Positions 33,891 through 42,823 of a stretch of DNA of 64,000 bases are shown here, piece after piece (the stretch's first letter is position 1; every line of letters starts with the position of its first letter). Under the pieces are notes generated by a model. The model had not been told where the DNA came from. It searched no databases and saw only the letters and a program-made list of their open reading frames with translations. Location: assembly GCF_009708175.1 (NCBI RefSeq), contig NZ_WMBB01000022.1:1-64000 (forward strand), read 5' to 3'. The stretch is from Nocardia aurantiaca. GTDB lineage: Bacteria; Actinomycetota; Actinomycetes; Mycobacteriales; Mycobacteriaceae. A program made the translations under genes and the position numbers.

Positions 33891-36509
33891 TCAGACGAGC
33901 AAGCTCATGGACGAGCGGTGCGGCGGCACACCGTAGGTGGTGGTGCGCTGCCGGACCGGCCTGCCGATGCCCGAGGCGATCTCCGTCAGTTCCTCGACCG
34001 TCTTGGCGGATCCGTGCTCGGACCCCGCCATGCGGGAGATGGTCTCCTCCATGAGCGTGCCGCCGAGGTCATTGGCTCCACCATCGAGCATGAGCCGGGT
34101 TCCCTTGACACCCAGTTTGACCCAGCTGGTCTGGATGTTGTCGATACGGCCGTGCAGCATGATGCGGGCCAGGGCATGGGCGGCCCGGTTGTCGCGCACG
34201 GTGGGGCCCGGCCGCGACGCGCCCGCGAGGTAGAGCGGGGCGCTCTGGTGCACGAACGGCAGCAGCACGAATTCGGTGAAACCGCCCGTCTCGTCCTGGA
34301 TTCCGCGCAGCACGTTCAGGTGGCCGACCCAGTGCTCCGGATTGTCCACGTGCCCGTACATCATGGTCGAACTGGAGCGCAGGCCCAGCCGGTGCGCGGT
34401 GGTGACCACGTCGACCCAGGCCGAGGCGGGCAGCTTGCCCTTGGTCAGCACCCAGCGCACCTCGTCGTCGAGGATCTCGGCCGCGGTGCCCGGAATGCTG
34501 TCCAGCCCGGCCTCTTTCAGCGCCGACAGCCAGTCGTGCACCGACTGCCCGCCACGGGAGGCGCCATTGACGATCTCCATCGGGCTGAAGGCGTGCACGT
34601 GCATCTCGGGGACGCGGTCCTTGATGGCGCGCACCAGGTCGGCGTAGCCGGTGACCGGCAGTTCCGGATCGATGCCGCCCTGCATGCAGATCTCGGTCGC
34701 GCCCTCGACCCACGCCTCCCAGGCGCGGTCGGCGACCTCGGCCGGGCTCAGGCTGAAGGCGTCGGCATCGCCCTTGCGCTGCGCGAACGCGCAGAAGCGG
34801 CAGCCGGTGTAGCAGATATTGGTGAAGTTGATATTCCGGTTGACGATGAAGGTGACCTCGTCGCCCACGGCGTCGCGGCGCAGCTGGTCGGCCAGCGCGG
34901 TCACCGCCTCCAGGGCCGGGCCATCGGCGGTGGCCAAGGCCAGGTACTGGTCGTCGGACAGGCCCGCCGGATCCTGCTCGGCGGCGCGCAGCGCGGCCAG
35001 TACATCGGCGTCGACGCGCTCGGGGGCGGAGACGGACAGCTCGTGCACCTGCTCGCGAATGCTCTCCCAGTCGCCGAAGGCGCCAAGCGAATCATCGGCA
35101 ATCCCCGAGTCGCTGCGGAATTCGGTCCGGCGGCCCTCGGTGTCGACGGCGGTGTTCAGGTCGGTGCGGCCGACCGATTCCCAATCGTGGTCGGGCTCCT
35201 GCCAGGGCAGGCCGACCGGCTTCACGTCGGCGGCCAGGCCGGTCTTCGGATCCATCAGCGCGGCAACATGTTCGGCAATTCGCGGATCAATCCAGGGATG
35301 GCCCGCCAACACGTATTTCGGGTGGGCGGTCATGCGCTCGGTGAGCACATATCCGCAGTCGGCGGTGATCTGTGCGAGGGTCTCCAGATTCGGCCACGGC
35401 CGTTCCGGATTCACATGGTCCGGAGTCAGCGGCGAGACCCCGCCCCAGTCGTCGATACCCGCCGCCAGCAGGGCCCGGCATTCATCCAGCGACACCAGAT
35501 TCGGCGGGGCCTGAATGCGCATCTTCGGCCCCATCAGCAGCCGGGTCACGGCGATGGCGGCGCGGAACTCCTCGAGCCCGGCGTCCGGGCTGTGGCGCAT
35601 CGCGGTGTTCCGCTTGGCCAGGAAGTTCTGCACGATGACTTCCTGCACGTGACCGAAAGCCTTGTGCACCTTACGAATCGCCAGAATGGACTCGGCGCGC
35701 TCGACCACGGTCTCACCGATGCCGACCAGGATGCCGGTGGTGAACGGCACCGAGAGCCGACCGGCGTCGGTCAGGGCGCGCAGCCGCACGGCCGGGTCCT
35801 TGTCCGGCGAACCGTAGTGCGCCTGACCGGGTTCGGTGAACAGGCGGGTGGAGGTGGTCTCCAGCATCATGCCCATGGACGGCGAAACCGGTTTGAGCCG
35901 GGCGAGCTCCTCCCAGCTCATCACGCCCGGATTCAGGTGCGGCAGCAAGCCGGTCTCCTCCAGCACGCGGATCGCCATGGCGCGCACATAATCCAGGGTG
36001 GAGTCATAGCCGCGCTCGTCGAGCCACTGCCGGGCCTGCGGCCAGCGCTCCTCCGGGCGATCACCGAGGGTGAAAAGCGCTTCCTTGCAACCGAGTTCGG
36101 CACCCTGCCGGGCGACCTCGAGAATCTCGTCGGGCTCCATGTACATGCCCTTGCCCTGCGCGCGCAGCTTGCCGGGCACGGTGACGAAGGTGCAGTAGTG
36201 ACAGCGGTCGCGACACAGATGCGTGATCGGGATGAACACCTTGCGGGAGTAGGTGATCGGCAGCACCTCCCCCGCGTAACCGGTCTCCCGCAGCCCGGCG
36301 TCGCGCACCCGTGCGGCCGCCGCGCACAGCTCCTCCAGCTCCGCGCCGCGCGCCTGCAGCAGCACCACGGCCTCGTCGAGGTTGAGCGTCGCACCGTCCC
36401 GGGCCCGGCGGAGTGCGCGCCGCATGGCCGAACCGGCGGGCGCGGCCGTATTGCTGACCGGGCTCGGCGGCAGGCTCGGGTTCGGTAGATCCGTCACGGT
36501 CTCGATCAT
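33891..36509 (-). CDS. fbiC: 7,8-didemethyl-8-hydroxy-5-deazariboflavin synthase (F420 FO synthase)
   Basis: An 872-residue fusion of the CofG and CofH radical-SAM enzymes that builds the deazaflavin FO of coenzyme F420 from tyrosine and a riboflavin precursor. Two radical-SAM clusters are intact: Cys99-x3-Cys103-x2-Cys106 (CRDRCHYC) and Cys566-x3-Cys570-x2-Cys573 (CYTGCRFC). The link between halves falls near residues 440-540. I chose the ATG at 36509; the open frame runs 42 codons further into a family B repeat. F420-using enzymes are likely clients, including the PPOX protein at 22.7 kb. Confidence 0.96.
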   Translation of the reverse strand: MIETVTDLPNPSLPPSPVSNTAAPAGSAMRRALRRARDGATLNLDEAVVLLQARGAELEELCAAAARVRDAGLRETGYAGEVLPITYSRKVFIPITHLCRDRCHYCTFVTVPGKLRAQGKGMYMEPDEILEVARQGAELGCKEALFTLGDRPEERWPQARQWLDERGYDSTLDYVRAMAIRVLEETGLLPHLNPGVMSWEELARLKPVSPSMGMMLETTSTRLFTEPGQAHYGSPDKDPAVRLRALTDAGRLSVPFTTGILVGIGETVVERAESILAIRKVHKAFGHVQEVIVQNFLAKRNTAMRHSPDAGLEEFRAAIAVTRLLMGPKMRIQAPPNLVSLDECRALLAAGIDDWGGVSPLTPDHVNPERPWPNLETLAQITADCGYVLTERMTAHPKYVLAGHPWIDPRIAEHVAALMDPKTGLAADVKPVGLPWQEPDHDWESVGRTDLNTAVDTEGRRTEFRSDSGIADDSLGAFGDWESIREQVHELSVSAPERVDADVLAALRAAEQDPAGLSDDQYLALATADGPALEAVTALADQLRRDAVGDEVTFIVNRNINFTNICYTGCRFCAFAQRKGDADAFSLSPAEVADRAWEAWVEGATEICMQGGIDPELPVTGYADLVRAIKDRVPEMHVHAFSPMEIVNGASRGGQSVHDWLSALKEAGLDSIPGTAAEILDDEVRWVLTKGKLPASAWVDVVTTAHRLGLRSSSTMMYGHVDNPEHWVGHLNVLRGIQDETGGFTEFVLLPFVHQSAPLYLAGASRPGPTVRDNRAAHALARIMLHGRIDNIQTSWVKLGVKGTRLMLDGGANDLGGTLMEETISRMAGSEHGSAKTVEELTEIASGIGRPVRQRTTTYGVPPHRSSMSLLV

Positions 36510-36598
36510 GCGCCATCCATCCGGCTGGTCCGACTCGGGTGCCATGGAACGAGCCAACCGGCCACCCTCGTCCGGTATTCCGTTCCGCGTCCCGGGCT

Positions 36599-36712
36599 CT
36601 TCAGCGAACGGCTGAGAGCCTCGACCGCCGAGCATCCGTGTCGGCGGTCAGGCGCCGACCCGAATTCGGGCGCACCCCCACGAGATACCCGGGGCGTCAG
36701 CGGAATCAGTCG
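36599..36712 (+). repeat. Family B structured intergenic repeat, copy 3
   Basis: Begins CTTCAGCGAACGGCTGAG. It has a perfect 9-bp hairpin GACCGCCGA / TCGGCGGTC around GCATCCGTG, then GGCGCCGACCCGAATTCGGGCGCACCC. The stem bases differ from copy 1 at paired positions, keeping the pairing. It lies in the leader region upstream of fbiC, antisense to it. Confidence 0.75.
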
Positions 36713-36811
36713 CGCCGACGCGTGCACCGTCGATTTCAGCTATTCAAATTTCAGTCTCGATGAAATAGCCTCGCGGGCGACCACCTCGCAGAAGAAGAGG
36801 GAGAGACCTTC

Positions 36812-38284
36812 GTGCTCGCGAGAATCCGCCGCGCGGCCGTCGTCACCGGCATGGGCGCCGCCGCTGTGCTGACCATCGCCGCCAGCACCGCCTCCGCGTT
36901 CGGACCGGTGCCGCCCGCCAATCCATATCTGGGGCCGGCGGGCACCGCGACCATGCACGGCGACGCCGAGGCCTCCGACACCACACCACTACCCGGCGTG
37001 GGCGCCGGCGGGGTCGACGCCGACTTCCACGAGGAGGGCGCGGCCTGCCCGACGATCCTGCAGGGCGCCGACGGCTTCCCGCAGGCCCTGTGCACGAAGA
37101 TCACCGACCGCGCGCCGGAGGTGCTGCTACTGGACCCGGGCAACGGCGAGACCCTCGCCCGCCTCGACCTCACCAAGGGCAGTCTGCTGGGCGGGGTCTA
37201 CGCCTACCTGGACAATCACGACCGGATGGTCACGGTGGACGGCTCGGGCAGCCTGCTGCGAATCGGGCACCAGCGCGGCTCCGACGGCACCTGGTCGCTG
37301 TCGATCGCCTCCAAAACCGATGTGACACAGGCGGTTACCGGGCACTGCGGGGGCGGCGCCTGCGACGCGGTCAGTTCGGTGTCCCCCGACTACCAGGGCC
37401 GGGTGTGGTTCGCCACCGACAGCGCCGCGGCCGGATTCGTCAACACCGACGGCACCGCGCACTCGATCGTGCTCGCGCCCGGCGAGAACGTGGCCAACAG
37501 CATCGCCACCGCACCCCGGGGCATGGCCGTGGCCACCGACCACGCGCTGTACCTGCTGAACGCGGACGCCGACGGCAACCCGCAGATCGTGTGGCGGCAG
37601 GCCTACGACCGCGGCCCGGCCCGCAAGCCCGGCCAATTGAGCTGGGGCACCGGCGCGACGCCGACCTTCTTCGGCCCCGGTAACGGCACCGAATACCTGG
37701 CCATCACCGACAACGCGGCGACCAAGGAGAACCTGCTCGTCTTCGACACCGCCACCGGCCGGCAAGTCTGCTCCGTACCCGCCATCGACGGCACCGAGAA
37801 CTCCCCCATCGGGTCGGGCAACAGCGTTTTCGTCGCCGGCACCTACGGCTACCCCTACCCGGCGCTGCCGCCCGACGCCGGAACCAGTCAACCGGCGAGC
37901 GCGCCGATCTCGGGCGGCATGACCCGCATCGACGTCACCGATTCCGGCTGCACGGTGATCTGGACCAACACCGTGCCCTCCTCGGCGGTTCCTCGACTGT
38001 CCGTGGCCGACGGCAAGATCTACACCTTCACCCGGCATTCCCTGCTCGCCGGCGGCAGCAGTTCCCCGGGCAGCGGCAGTAGCGGCCTCGGGAGCGGCAG
38101 CGCGGGGGTGACCGACAACTACAGCTTCGCCGTGATCGACGCCGACACCGGCAAGGTCGACACCGAGCAGTCAATCGGCGCGACCACGGTGGACGACACC
38201 CTCGAGATGGTCGGCACCATCGCACCCGGGCGAATCCAGTACCAGGGCACCACGACCGGACTGTTCCGCATAACGCCACACTGA
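36812..38284 (+). CDS. Secreted beta-propeller-like protein
   Basis: A 490-residue exported protein of unknown role. A Sec signal peptide is seen at the start (basic LARIRRAAVV, then a hydrophobic stretch to STASAFG, about residue 30). The mature part has repeated strands of the propeller/quinoprotein type (VLLLDPGNGETLARLDL, YAYLDNHDRMVTVDGSGSLLRIG, LLVFDTATGRQVC, FAVIDADTGKVDTEQ) and six or more Cys residues. A Gly/Ser linker lies near residues 415-432. GTG at 36812 is preceded by GAGGGAGAG. I do not recognise a named family. Confidence 0.8.
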   Translation: MLARIRRAAVVTGMGAAAVLTIAASTASAFGPVPPANPYLGPAGTATMHGDAEASDTTPLPGVGAGGVDADFHEEGAACPTILQGADGFPQALCTKITDRAPEVLLLDPGNGETLARLDLTKGSLLGGVYAYLDNHDRMVTVDGSGSLLRIGHQRGSDGTWSLSIASKTDVTQAVTGHCGGGACDAVSSVSPDYQGRVWFATDSAAAGFVNTDGTAHSIVLAPGENVANSIATAPRGMAVATDHALYLLNADADGNPQIVWRQAYDRGPARKPGQLSWGTGATPTFFGPGNGTEYLAITDNAATKENLLVFDTATGRQVCSVPAIDGTENSPIGSGNSVFVAGTYGYPYPALPPDAGTSQPASAPISGGMTRIDVTDSGCTVIWTNTVPSSAVPRLSVADGKIYTFTRHSLLAGGSSSPGSGSSGLGSGSAGVTDNYSFAVIDADTGKVDTEQSIGATTVDDTLEMVGTIAPGRIQYQGTTTGLFRITPH

Positions 38285-38317
38285 CCACGAACGGCGCAAT
38301 GTGCGGTCGCGACAACC

Positions 38318-38433
38318 GATCTCGTCAGGCGAGGGCAACTCGCCGGGTACGACCGGAATTGTTTTCGGCGCTCAACCGCCGGCACGGTTTGCCGGCCGTG
38401 AACGGCCCCTGACCGCCCGCTGGAGATACGGGG
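38318..38433 (-). repeat. Family B structured intergenic repeat, copy 4
   Basis: On the minus strand: CCCCGTATCTCCAGCGGGCGG, then CACGGCCGGCAAACCGTGCCGGCGG, then GCGCCGAAAACAATTCCGGTCGTACCCGGCGAGTTGCCC. It fills the gap between the secreted protein gene and the PH-domain pair and carries the conserved hairpin and tail. Confidence 0.8.
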
Positions 38434-38464
38434 AGGCGGCACCGCGAGGCGGTACTGTGCCAGC

Positions 38465-38971
38465 ATGTCCCAGCCCCTCGCTCCCGGCGGCATCCTGGCC
38501 GACCCGTCGCGGCGTCCCAGCCCCCGCGCCAAACTGCTGTGGGCGGTGAGCGCCGCGCTGTCCTGGCTGGTGCCGATACTCGGGGTGGGGATCTGGGCGC
38601 TGTTCGATACGCACCGGCGCGGTGCGCAGGCACTGGTCTTCGGAATCGTGCTGCTGGCAGCGGCATTCAGCATCGTGGCCATCCCGCTGTGGCGGTACGC
38701 GGTGCACCGGTGGGAGATCACCGACGAGGCCGTCTATACCCGGACCGGGTGGTTCACCCAGGAAAGCCGAGTCGCGCCCATCACCCGGGTGCAGACCGTG
38801 GACACCTACCGGGGACCGCTGGAACGGCTGCTCGGACTGGCCACCGTCACCGTCACCACCGCCTCCTCGGCCGGGGCGGTGCACATCAGCGCGCTCGCGC
38901 TGGCCGACGCGCGCGACACCGTCGCCCAACTCACCGCCATCGCCGCACAGCACCGGGGGGACGCCACATGA
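38465..38971 (+). CDS. PH-domain (bPH2/YdbS-like) membrane protein
   Basis: A 168-residue protein with two membrane helices near the N-terminus (LLWAVSAALSWLVPILGVGIW and ALVFGIVLLAAAFSIVAIPLW). A bacterial pleckstrin-homology-like domain follows (AVHRWEITDEAVYTRTGWFTQESRVAPITRVQTVDTYRGPLERLLGLATVTV). Its stop overlaps the start of the next PH protein by 4 bp (ATGA), so the two are co-translated and probably interact. Function of these pairs is poorly known; a membrane-associated role is inferred. Confidence 0.87.
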   Translation: MSQPLAPGGILADPSRRPSPRAKLLWAVSAALSWLVPILGVGIWALFDTHRRGAQALVFGIVLLAAAFSIVAIPLWRYAVHRWEITDEAVYTRTGWFTQESRVAPITRVQTVDTYRGPLERLLGLATVTVTTASSAGAVHISALALADARDTVAQLTAIAAQHRGDAT

Positions 38972-40641
38972 GCCGGCCGCCGAAGCCCGATCCGGACGGG
39001 TACTCGGATTCGTATCCGACGGAAGTACTTTCGCCGGTCTCCGCGGCGGTCGGCCCCGCCGCCGCGACCTGGCAGCGGCTCGACAAGCGCATGCTGTTGG
39101 TGCATCCGGTCACCGAGCTCATCCGCTTCATCCCGGTCCTGATCGCCACGCTGATAGCGGGAGCCAGCCAGGACAATCCGCTGTGGAGCCTGAGCGTGGT
39201 GGCGATCATCGTCGGCTTCGCGCTCACACGCTGGTTCACCACCGCCTACCGGATCACTCCGGACAATGTGGAGCTGCGCACCGGGCTCGTCAAGCGCAAA
39301 CAGCTCTCGGTGCCGCGCAACCGAGTGCGGTCGGTGGACGTACAGGCCGACCTGCTGCACCGGGTGCTCGGGCTGGCGGTGCTGTCCATCGGCACCGGGC
39401 AGCACGCGGACAAACGGGAGCAGTTCAAACTGGACTCGCTGGACGCCAAGCTGGTGCCGGAACTTCGGCTCGCCCTGCTGGCGCACACCGGCTCGGGCAC
39501 GGAATCCCCTGACTCCCCGGCGATTACAACGGAGGGCGAAGCGCCGCACACGGCAGCGCAGCCCCGATCCGTGGAAATCGCGCACTGGCAACCGGATTGG
39601 GTGCGCTACGCCCCACTCTCGTTGACCGGCTTCGCCATTATCGCCCCGGTCGTCGGTCTGGCCTTCCAGTACGGCTTCGCCCAGCTCTTCCTGAAATCCG
39701 GCACGGTCCAGGATGTCGGTCACCGCGGCGCGACCGTCATCGCCGCCGTGATCGCGCTGCTCGTCGTGATCCTGGTGGTCGTGGTCAGCCTGGCCGCCTG
39801 CGCGCGCTACCTCATGACCTGGTTCGGGCTGAACGTCCTCGACGACGGCAAGACCCTCACCATCCGCCACGGCCTGTTCACCACCCGGCAGACGACCCTC
39901 GACCTGGCCCGCCTGCGCGGGGCGACCGTCAACGAGCCGCTGCTGCTGCGCGTGGCGGGCGCCGCCGAGCTCGAGGCCATCATGACCGGCACCAGCCCGC
40001 GGCAGAAGATGCTGCCGCAGGCTCCCCGCACCGCCGTCCACCGCACCCTCGCCCACCTCCTGGGCGCCGCGGCGGCCACACCGGCGCAGGAACCGGCATC
40101 CCCTGCGACACAACCCATCTCGGCCGTTCCGGCCGCGGGCGCGCTGCCGGTCCCCGCGCTGGTCACCGTGCCGCTGCTGCCCCACGGTCCGGCCGCGCAC
40201 CGCCGCCGCCACACCCGCACCCTGGGTCCGCTCGCGCTGATCGCGGCGGTCCTGCTCGCCATTTCCCTTGCGGGCGGCCACATCCCGCTCTGGCTGTGGA
40301 TCGTGCTCGCGATCGCCACGCCCATCGCCGCCGCCCTCGCATGGGACCGTTACCGCGGCCTCGGCCACGCCGTGCTCCCGGCCACCGACAGCGCCCCCGC
40401 CTGGCTCATCACCCGCAGCGGCTGCCTGGACCGCGACCGCGACTGTCTGGAGGCCCCCGGCGTCATCGGCTGGACCGTGCGTCAGACGTTCTTCCAGCGC
40501 CGCGCCGGGGTCGCCACCGTGGTTGCGGCATCGGCGGCGGGCAAGAAGCGCTACCACGTCATCGATCTGCCGCTCGATCAAGCCTGGTCGCTCATCGAGG
40601 CCGTCACTCCCGGCCGGCTCGGCACACCCACCCGACGCTGA
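38968..40641 (+). CDS. Tandem PH-domain (YdbT-like) membrane protein
   Basis: A 557-residue membrane protein with three bPH2-type domains, each after a pair of hydrophobic helices. The first is around AYRITPDNVELRTGLVKRKQLSVPRNRVRSVDVQADLLHRVLGLAVL. The second follows GLNVLDDGKTLTIRHGLFTTRQTTLDLARLRGATV. The third is near RYRGLGHAVLPAT and QTFFQRRAGVATVVA. A Pro/Ala-rich linker lies at about 365-410. Start by GGGGGG before the ATG and overlap with the preceding gene. The YdbS-YdbT pair arrangement is common in Gram-positive bacteria. Confidence 0.88.
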   Translation: MSRPPKPDPDGYSDSYPTEVLSPVSAAVGPAAATWQRLDKRMLLVHPVTELIRFIPVLIATLIAGASQDNPLWSLSVVAIIVGFALTRWFTTAYRITPDNVELRTGLVKRKQLSVPRNRVRSVDVQADLLHRVLGLAVLSIGTGQHADKREQFKLDSLDAKLVPELRLALLAHTGSGTESPDSPAITTEGEAPHTAAQPRSVEIAHWQPDWVRYAPLSLTGFAIIAPVVGLAFQYGFAQLFLKSGTVQDVGHRGATVIAAVIALLVVILVVVVSLAACARYLMTWFGLNVLDDGKTLTIRHGLFTTRQTTLDLARLRGATVNEPLLLRVAGAAELEAIMTGTSPRQKMLPQAPRTAVHRTLAHLLGAAAATPAQEPASPATQPISAVPAAGALPVPALVTVPLLPHGPAAHRRRHTRTLGPLALIAAVLLAISLAGGHIPLWLWIVLAIATPIAAALAWDRYRGLGHAVLPATDSAPAWLITRSGCLDRDRDCLEAPGVIGWTVRQTFFQRRAGVATVVAASAAGKKRYHVIDLPLDQAWSLIEAVTPGRLGTPTRR

Positions 40642-40756
40642 TCACGAATGTTCCGGCCGCGGATCGAATGATCCACCGCCGGAACGTGATTCGCGGTGCG
40701 AAGACAATCGGCACCGGGCCGGGCGAGGTACAGGGTGCGTTCTCCCGCGCCGTGGA

Positions 40757-42067
40757 TCAGCCGAGCACCGGGTAGTTGGCGCGGATCACGGTGTGCGGGT
40801 CGCGCTCCCGCTTGATGGCGCGCAGCCGGTTGAGGGTCGCCGCGTCGAAGGCGGCGGCGGCCGTCTCGCCCGGAGCCAGGAAGGTCAGGGGCTTCTTGCC
40901 GGTCAGCAGCCCGCCGAACTCCGCCACGACGGCGTCCGACTTGGCCAGCACCGCATCGCGCAGGTGCGGCAGGCCGAAGCCGAGCGTGGAGATGAGGAAG
41001 CCGTCGGCCAGCGCGCCCCGCGCACCCGACGCCGGCCGAGCCAGGGCGCCGCCGAGATGGCGGACCTGGATGCTGACGAGCGGGGCGAGCGATTCGCCGA
41101 GGATGATCTTCTCCGCCTCCGGAGACAGGTCCGGCAGGAGTTCGGAACGGGTCATAGCCGGGCTGGGATCGGCGGGTTCGGTCGTGATGTCGCCGAGATC
41201 GGCCACCGACATGGCGCCACGGGTATCGCTGACCGCGCCTTCGATGCGGTCCAGTGCGGACACGAGGACCCGCCCCTGCTCGGGATCGCCCAAGTAAGCC
41301 AAGTCCACGCCGACCATCTCGGGCGCCTGCGGGAACTGGAAGCGGCTGAACCACACCGACAGCTCCTCGGGAGCCCGCGACGTCAACTCGCGGAAGGCAT
41401 CCCAGACCTCGGTCAGCTTCGCGGCGGGCCACATGACACGGCCGCCGTACAGACCGGGTGCGGGGAACAGCTCGAACTCCAGACCCGTCACCACCGCGAA
41501 ATCGCCACCGCCGCCCGACAGCGCCCAGAACAGATCCGGATCGCTGTCCACGGTCACCCGCGCCGGGCGACCCTCGGCATCCACGATCTCGAAGGCGCGC
41601 ACCGCATTCGAGGCCCAGCCGTACTTACGGCCGAACCAGCTCTGACCACCGCCCAACGTGTAGCCGGTCACCCCGACCACCGGATTGCTGCCCGCCAGAC
41701 CGGTCAGCCCGTGCTCGGCCGCGGCCGCCTGCACCCGACCCCACTGCACGCCCGCGCCGACCCGCGCCACCCGGGCGACCGGATCGATCTCGAGCCGGTT
41801 CAACGCGCCGGTGCGCAGCAGGATCGCGGTGTCGACACCGCCCGCCGCGCCGTGCCCGGTCGGCTGGATCACCACCGGGCGGCCCGCGGCGCGCGCGTAC
41901 CGCACCACCGCCGCCACGTCCTCGCCGTCGGCGACCTCGGCGACCGCGGCCACCGGCTGCGTCACCGCCAGGCTCCATGGCCGGGCGGCCGCCTCGAAGT
42001 CCGCGTCACCGGACTCCAGAACGCGGCCCCGGACGGTGTTGCGCAGTTCTTCGAATCCCATCGTCAT
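40757..42067 (-). CDS. FAD-binding BBE-type oxidoreductase
   Basis: A 436-residue flavoprotein of the vanillyl-alcohol-oxidase/berberine-bridge superfamily. The N-terminal FAD domain shows VVIQPTGHGAAGGVDTAIL, RVGAGVQWGRVQAAAAEHGLTGLAGSNPVVGVTGYTLGGGQSW and GGGGDFAVVTGLEFELFP. The C-terminal BBE motif is LNRLRAIKRERDPHTVIRANYPV. The His of PTGHG is where related enzymes attach FAD covalently, and no second cysteine anchor is evident. ATG at 42067 with AGGAACGAGGG; an ATG two codons later is equally possible. Substrate unknown. Confidence 0.9.
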   Translation of the reverse strand: MTMGFEELRNTVRGRVLESGDADFEAAARPWSLAVTQPVAAVAEVADGEDVAAVVRYARAAGRPVVIQPTGHGAAGGVDTAILLRTGALNRLEIDPVARVARVGAGVQWGRVQAAAAEHGLTGLAGSNPVVGVTGYTLGGGQSWFGRKYGWASNAVRAFEIVDAEGRPARVTVDSDPDLFWALSGGGGDFAVVTGLEFELFPAPGLYGGRVMWPAAKLTEVWDAFRELTSRAPEELSVWFSRFQFPQAPEMVGVDLAYLGDPEQGRVLVSALDRIEGAVSDTRGAMSVADLGDITTEPADPSPAMTRSELLPDLSPEAEKIILGESLAPLVSIQVRHLGGALARPASGARGALADGFLISTLGFGLPHLRDAVLAKSDAVVAEFGGLLTGKKPLTFLAPGETAAAAFDAATLNRLRAIKRERDPHTVIRANYPVLG

Positions 42068-42158
42068 CCCTCGTTCCTGATCGTGATTGCGATTCATGAG
42101 GATGACGAGACAGGACGGCGAAGTGTGACAGCGCCGCGACAAAGACGCGAGGATTCGG

Positions 42159-42656
42159 TCAGCCTCCGGTCCCGGCCAGCCGGACGGTCGCGCGGTAGTA
42201 GAGGTACATGCCCGCGGGCAGCAGACCACAGATCAGCAGCAGCATGGTGGGCCAGTCACCGATGAGCAGGGCGTACCCGCTCGGGCTGAAACCCGCGCAG
42301 ATCAGGAAGCCGAAGGCCCACACCAGGATCGGCAGCGCCATCACCCCGATCCGCTGGGTCAACACACCCATGCCCATCACCAGCAGCACATTCACCACCG
42401 CGGCGGCCAACGCCGTGAGCGGCACCGGAATCGCGCCGTCGGTCATGCCCGAGGCCAGGCTGCTCGCGGCCAGCACCGGCGTCGGCTCCGGAATATGAGC
42501 CTGGCCGGCGTAGATGGGCAGGAACAGCACTTCGAACCCGAGCGTGATCACCGCGTCGATCAGCAACAGCGCGCCGATCACCGCGGTGAGCACCCCGTGC
42601 ACCGGCCCCGCCGCCCTCACCGCGTCACCCGTCCGGGCACCGACGGCCGCCGTCAC
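42159..42656 (-). CDS. Four-helix membrane protein next to mshB
   Basis: A 165-residue protein with about four membrane helices (VLTAVIGALLLIDAVITLGF, LTALAAAVVNVLLVMGMGVL, VMALPILVWAFGFLICAGF and MLLLICGLLPAGMYLYY). Start at the GTG at 42656, which overlaps the TGA of the 52-aa gene upstream (GTGA). By position it corresponds to the membrane protein near mshB in mycobacteria (Rv1171). No function is known to me. Confidence 0.85.
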   Translation of the reverse strand: MTAAVGARTGDAVRAAGPVHGVLTAVIGALLLIDAVITLGFEVLFLPIYAGQAHIPEPTPVLAASSLASGMTDGAIPVPLTALAAAVVNVLLVMGMGVLTQRIGVMALPILVWAFGFLICAGFSPSGYALLIGDWPTMLLLICGLLPAGMYLYYRATVRLAGTGG

Positions 42657-42811
42657 GGCACCGGTGGGAAACCGAGCAGCGTCAGCAGCTGACTCTGCAT
42701 GTCCACGAAGCCGTACAGCACCGACAGGTACAGCTCATGCTGCCACTCGAAGTAGGGCCGCTGGCTCTCGACGAACGCCACGATCGCGTTCTGGAGGTCC
42801 CAGTTGTACAT
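42653..42811 (-). CDS. 52-aa conserved-looking small protein, coupled to the membrane gene
   Basis: An ATG at 42811 opens 52 codons encoding MYNWDLQNAIVAFVESQ..., rich in aromatic residues (YFEWQHELYLSVLYGF) and ending LLGFPPVP. Its TGA shares bases with the GTG start of the next gene, and its own start lies 12 bp after the mshB stop, so the frame fills the gap exactly. An amphipathic helix that lies on or near the membrane is plausible. The tight packing and balanced composition argue for a real gene. Confidence 0.7.
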   Translation of the reverse strand: MYNWDLQNAIVAFVESQRPYFEWQHELYLSVLYGFVDMQSQLLTLLGFPPVP

Positions 42812-42823
42812 AGCCTCAGTCTC

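Noticed and set aside
33870..36488. 872-codon plus-strand frame antisense to fbiC
   Set aside because: No recognisable domain; fbiC with both radical-SAM clusters fills the same span in the other strand.
40655..40735. Possible sixth copy of family B
   Set aside because: ACCGCCGG...GAAGACAATCGG...CCGGGCGAG shows partial similarity in order, but the hairpin is lost and the left block is missing. Too weak to count by eye; a covariance-model search would decide.
42068..42229. 54-codon extension of the BBE oxidoreductase
   Set aside because: It overlaps the preceding membrane-protein gene's end, has no homology, and good ribosome-site candidates lie at the ATGs 42067/42061.
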